From Halodurantibacterium daqingensis (GTDB lineage: Bacteria > Pseudomonadota > Alphaproteobacteria > Rhodobacterales > Rhodobacteraceae), in assembly GCF_042666235.1 (NCBI RefSeq), contig NZ_JBHTFQ010000002.1:434001-498000 (forward strand): a stretch of 64,000 nt of DNA, given 5' to 3'. The stretch's first letter is position 1. Each line of letters opens with the position of its first letter. This document shows positions 61,829 through 64,000 of this stretch, piece by piece. Position numbers and translations under genes: made by a program. A model generated the notes under the pieces. The model worked only from the letters and a program-made list of their open reading frames with translations, had not been told where the DNA came from and ran no database searches.

Positions 61829-63051
61829 TCCGTCCCTCCCTCGAAATCCTCGCTGCGCCAGCGGCGCGGGTGGCGCACCGCAAGCTGCCGTGCCCCCGCC
61901 ACCGTCAGGGCGCCGCTTTGCGCAAGCGCGATGCGGAACTCGTCCATCAGCGTGTCCGCCACGAAGTCGGCCCCGGCCGCGCCATAGGTTGCGAGGCCAT
62001 ACATGAAGCCGCGCCCGACCATGACGGCATCCGCTCCGCAGGCGACCGCCCGCAGAATGTCGAGGCCGGACATCACGCCCCCGTCCAGCAGGACCGGCAT
62101 CGGGCCTGCCGCGTGTCGCACCGCGGGCAACACATCCAGGGGGGCCGGGGCGGCATCGAACTGCCGTCCTCCGTGGTTGGAGACCACGATGCCATCGGCG
62201 CCATGCGCCCGCGCACGTTCCGCATCGCGCGGATCCATGATGCCCTTGATGACGAGGTCGCCGTCCCAGACCTGCCGCAGGCGGGCGATGAATTCCCAGG
62301 TCGCGGCCCCACCCGCACGGGCCTGCCGGGCATACTGGACCAGCGGCATGTCAGCGGGGCAGTGGGCTTCCAGGTTGCGGAACTGCGGCCGCCCTTCACG
62401 CGCAAGGGCGGCCAGCCAGGCGGGGCGCAGCGCGGCCGCCAGTGCCATTCGGGGATGAAGACGGAACGGCAAGGCAAGGCGGTTGCGCATGTCCGGCACC
62501 CGCCGCGCCGGAAGGGGGATGTCTATGGTCAGCGCAAGGACCCGGACGCCTGCGGCCTTGGCGCGCGCGACAAGCGCAAGGCTGTCCCGGTGGTCCTGCT
62601 CGGGCATCGTGTAAAGCTGAAACCACACTGACTCTGCCGCCAGTGCGACGGCTTCTTCCAGCCGCGTCGCCGAAAGCGTTCCGATCATGTAGGGAATGTT
62701 GCGGGCGGCTGCGGTCCGGGCCAGATGACGCCCCGCGCCCGGCCAGATCGCCCCGTCCATTCCGACGGGCGCGATGAGCAGCGGCGCCGCGTAGGTCCGG
62801 CCGAACAGCGCCACGCTCGGGTCGGTGGCACCCACGTCGACTGCATGACGGGGGCAGATTTCGGTCGCGTCGAAGGCCGCGCGGTTGCGGGGATGGCCGG
62901 TTTGCCGATCCGTCCCGCCCTGAAGGAAGTCATAGCAGAACGAGGGAATCCGCCGCCGCGCCTTGCGTTCAAGAAAGGCAAGTGTGGGGCTTTCGGCGCG
63001 CATCGCCGCAAGCCGGGCAGGGGAGGTTCCAGTCGCCGTCGATTGTCTCAT
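61825..63051 (-). CDS. FMN-dependent alpha-hydroxyacid dehydrogenase (L-mandelate/lactate dehydrogenase-like)
   Basis: A 408-aa TIM-barrel flavoenzyme oxidising L-2-hydroxyacids. IPSFCYDFLQGGTD near residue 36, APLLIAPVGMDGAIWPGAGRHLA, the flavin-site MIGTLSATRLEEAV and VKG-type GDLVIKGIMDPRDAERARAHGADGIVVSNHGGRQFD (core SNHGGRQFD, with catalytic His) and GGVMSGLDILRAVACGADAVMVGRGF mark the family. ATG at 63051 has AGGAGGCGACGA upstream. First gene of the trio; would form arylglyoxylate from the (S)-hydroxyacid. Confidence 0.93.
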   Translation of the reverse strand: MRQSTATGTSPARLAAMRAESPTLAFLERKARRRIPSFCYDFLQGGTDRQTGHPRNRAAFDATEICPRHAVDVGATDPSVALFGRTYAAPLLIAPVGMDGAIWPGAGRHLARTAAARNIPYMIGTLSATRLEEAVALAAESVWFQLYTMPEQDHRDSLALVARAKAAGVRVLALTIDIPLPARRVPDMRNRLALPFRLHPRMALAAALRPAWLAALAREGRPQFRNLEAHCPADMPLVQYARQARAGGAATWEFIARLRQVWDGDLVIKGIMDPRDAERARAHGADGIVVSNHGGRQFDAAPAPLDVLPAVRHAAGPMPVLLDGGVMSGLDILRAVACGADAVMVGRGFMYGLATYGAAGADFVADTLMDEFRIALAQSGALTVAGARQLAVRHPRRWRSEDFEGGTE

Positions 63052-63165
63052 TCGTCGCCTCCTCCCATGGCTCTGAAATAAAACGACAGGCCATTTTGCA
63101 TACATTGGCACGGATCGGCACAGCCGCCCCGGCCGGGCATCGTCATTGGGTGCGATGTTGTTTTT

Positions 63166-63180
63166 TCTTGTCAGGCAAGA
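63166..63180. promoter_or_regulatory. Candidate operator in the divergent spacer
   Basis: TCTTG and CAAGA arms around TCAGG, in the 210-base AT-rich gap between the divergently transcribed alpha-hydroxyacid dehydrogenase and the second dctP. A poly-T run (63159-63166) lies beside it. Confidence 0.4.
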
Positions 63181-63261
63181 GTATTCATGCTGATATTCGG
63201 ACACAAGACAAGAAGAACATGAAAGGCACATACATCTTCTGACTGCGAATGGGAGGATTCA

Positions 63262-64000
63262 ATGTATACGAAGATGCTATCGGCATGCGGTGTAGCCGCA
63301 TGCCTTGCTCTGCCATCCGGGGCGACCGCACAAGAGCTTGGTCTTGCCCATTGGGTTCCGGGAACCCACCCCCTGCAAACGTTGGGAATGGAGCCCTGGG
63401 CCGCGTCCATCGCCGAGGCATCCCAGGGCCGGATCACCATCACGATCTTCCCTGCCCAGCAGCTCGGCGCGGCGGCAGATCACTATGATATGGCAAGGGA
63501 CGGGATTGCGGACATCGGTTTCATCAATCCCGGATATCAGCCCGGCCGTTTTCCGATCATTGCCGCGGCCGAGCTTCCGTTCCTGTTCGCCAATGCCAAG
63601 GGAGGGGCGGCGGCGCTGACGGAATGGTACGACGCCTATGCCGAGCAGGAGATGGGCGACGTCTATTTCTGCATGGCGCTGCTGCATGATCCGGGGACAT
63701 TTCATGGCAAGCAGCCGATCGTGGTTCCCGAAGATGTCCGCGGCAAGAACGTGCGCCCGGCCAATGCGACGCAGGCGCGGTTCGTGAACCTTCTGGGCGG
63801 TGCCTCGATTCAGGTGTCGGCCCCGGAAATGCGCGAGGTGTTGTCCAAGGGCGCTGCAGATATTACCCAGGCACCGTGGGAATCGCTCTACATCTTTGGC
63901 GCGGACACGCTTGTGACGCATCACCTTGACGCGCCGATCTACGGGTCGATCAATGCCTTTGTCATGAACAAGGCGCTGGTGGAGGGCATGAGCCCGGAAG
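63262..64000 (+). CDS. Second TRAP periplasmic binding protein (partial at window edge)
   Basis: A DctP protein, 246 codons visible. MYTKMLSACGVAACLALPSGATAQ is a signal peptide; LAHWVPGTH, MEPWAASIAEASQGRITI, GIADIGFINPGYQPGRF, GKNVRPANATQARFVNLLGG follow as in the DctP at 53765, with which it shares clear but distant similarity. GGGAGGATTC precedes the ATG at 63262. Its permeases probably lie beyond the window. It reads away from the trio, so its ligand may be the aryl-hydroxyacid. Confidence 0.92.
   Translation, partial: MYTKMLSACGVAACLALPSGATAQELGLAHWVPGTHPLQTLGMEPWAASIAEASQGRITITIFPAQQLGAAADHYDMARDGIADIGFINPGYQPGRFPIIAAAELPFLFANAKGGAAALTEWYDAYAEQEMGDVYFCMALLHDPGTFHGKQPIVVPEDVRGKNVRPANATQARFVNLLGGASIQVSAPEMREVLSKGAADITQAPWESLYIFGADTLVTHHLDAPIYGSINAFVMNKALVEGMSPE

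Overview
The window comes from a high-GC alphaproteobacterium, most likely a member of the Rhodobacteraceae (Paracoccus/Rhodobacter-like). That assignment rests on gene content (TspO/CrtK, GalBCD, LigAB, TRAP transporters, CcmI, SelO), on uniformly G/C-ending codons and on gene order. No rRNA or other taxonomic marker is present, so it is an inference.

Region by region: (1) 1-8930 is ordinary housekeeping sequence: the start of tpiA, an A-type Fe-S carrier, tspO, a DUF59 (SufT-like) protein, a retropepsin-like protease plus RimK pair, tgt, a small secreted protein and lon with a strong terminator. (2) 8931-10500 is a decayed spacer with a diverged tandem copy of the lon 3' end, a P-type ATPase remnant and tRNA-Val(CAC). 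(3) 10516-16508 is a gallate/protocatechuate lower-pathway cluster: 4-oxalomesaconate hydratase (galB), a vicinal-oxygen-chelate extradiol dioxygenase, CHA aldolase (ligK/galC), OMA tautomerase (galD), a DUF1932 dehydrogenase and a LysR regulator with two HTH domains. A 6-bp microsatellite of about 14.7 units lies between the aldolase and tautomerase genes. (4) 16670-29000 holds small genes, a sulfotransferase, tRNA-Val(TAC), an Xre-RES toxin-antitoxin pair with a palindromic operator, tyrS, anmK, a cupin, eno, a Fur-family regulator, selO and a nucleoside hydrolase.

(5) 29250-35170 is a mobile/relic zone: a degraded IS3-family element, tRNA-Ser(CGA), then a decayed phage head-tail module (truncated and frameshifted capsid, frameshifted DUF2190 protein, head-tail joining protein, DUF6441-like protein, tail terminator, truncated tail tube). 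Two cargo units sit antisense exactly between its structural genes: a ParDE toxin-antitoxin pair and a 460-aa PLD-domain protein. (6) 35316-43432 holds an NfsB/HxlR divergent pair, an alpha/beta hydrolase, mgtE, a TauE/SafE permease, and a DUF1289-ruvX-ccmI operon.

(7) 43874-64000 is a large aromatic catabolic island continuing past the window. It contains a P450 and its 2Fe-2S ferredoxin, a fumarylacetoacetase-family hydrolase, an NTF2-like protein, an alpha/beta hydrolase, LigA/LigB extradiol dioxygenase, two paralogous LysR regulators, a MarR regulator, two CMD-family proteins, a HIBADH-type dehydrogenase, a complete TRAP transporter plus a second DctP, an aldehyde dehydrogenase, an SDR, and a translationally coupled trio. 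The trio is an FMN alpha-hydroxyacid dehydrogenase, a ThDP decarboxylase-type enzyme and a FAD-linked D-2-hydroxyacid dehydrogenase. Read together, it looks like uptake of an aryl-alpha-hydroxyacid (mandelate or vanillylmandelate type), oxidation of both enantiomers to an arylglyoxylate, decarboxylation to an aldehyde, oxidation to a benzoate, P450 hydroxylation or O-demethylation, then 4,5 (meta) ring cleavage. The gal cluster about 35 kb away could finish that pathway. The substrate assignment is inference; the families are clear.
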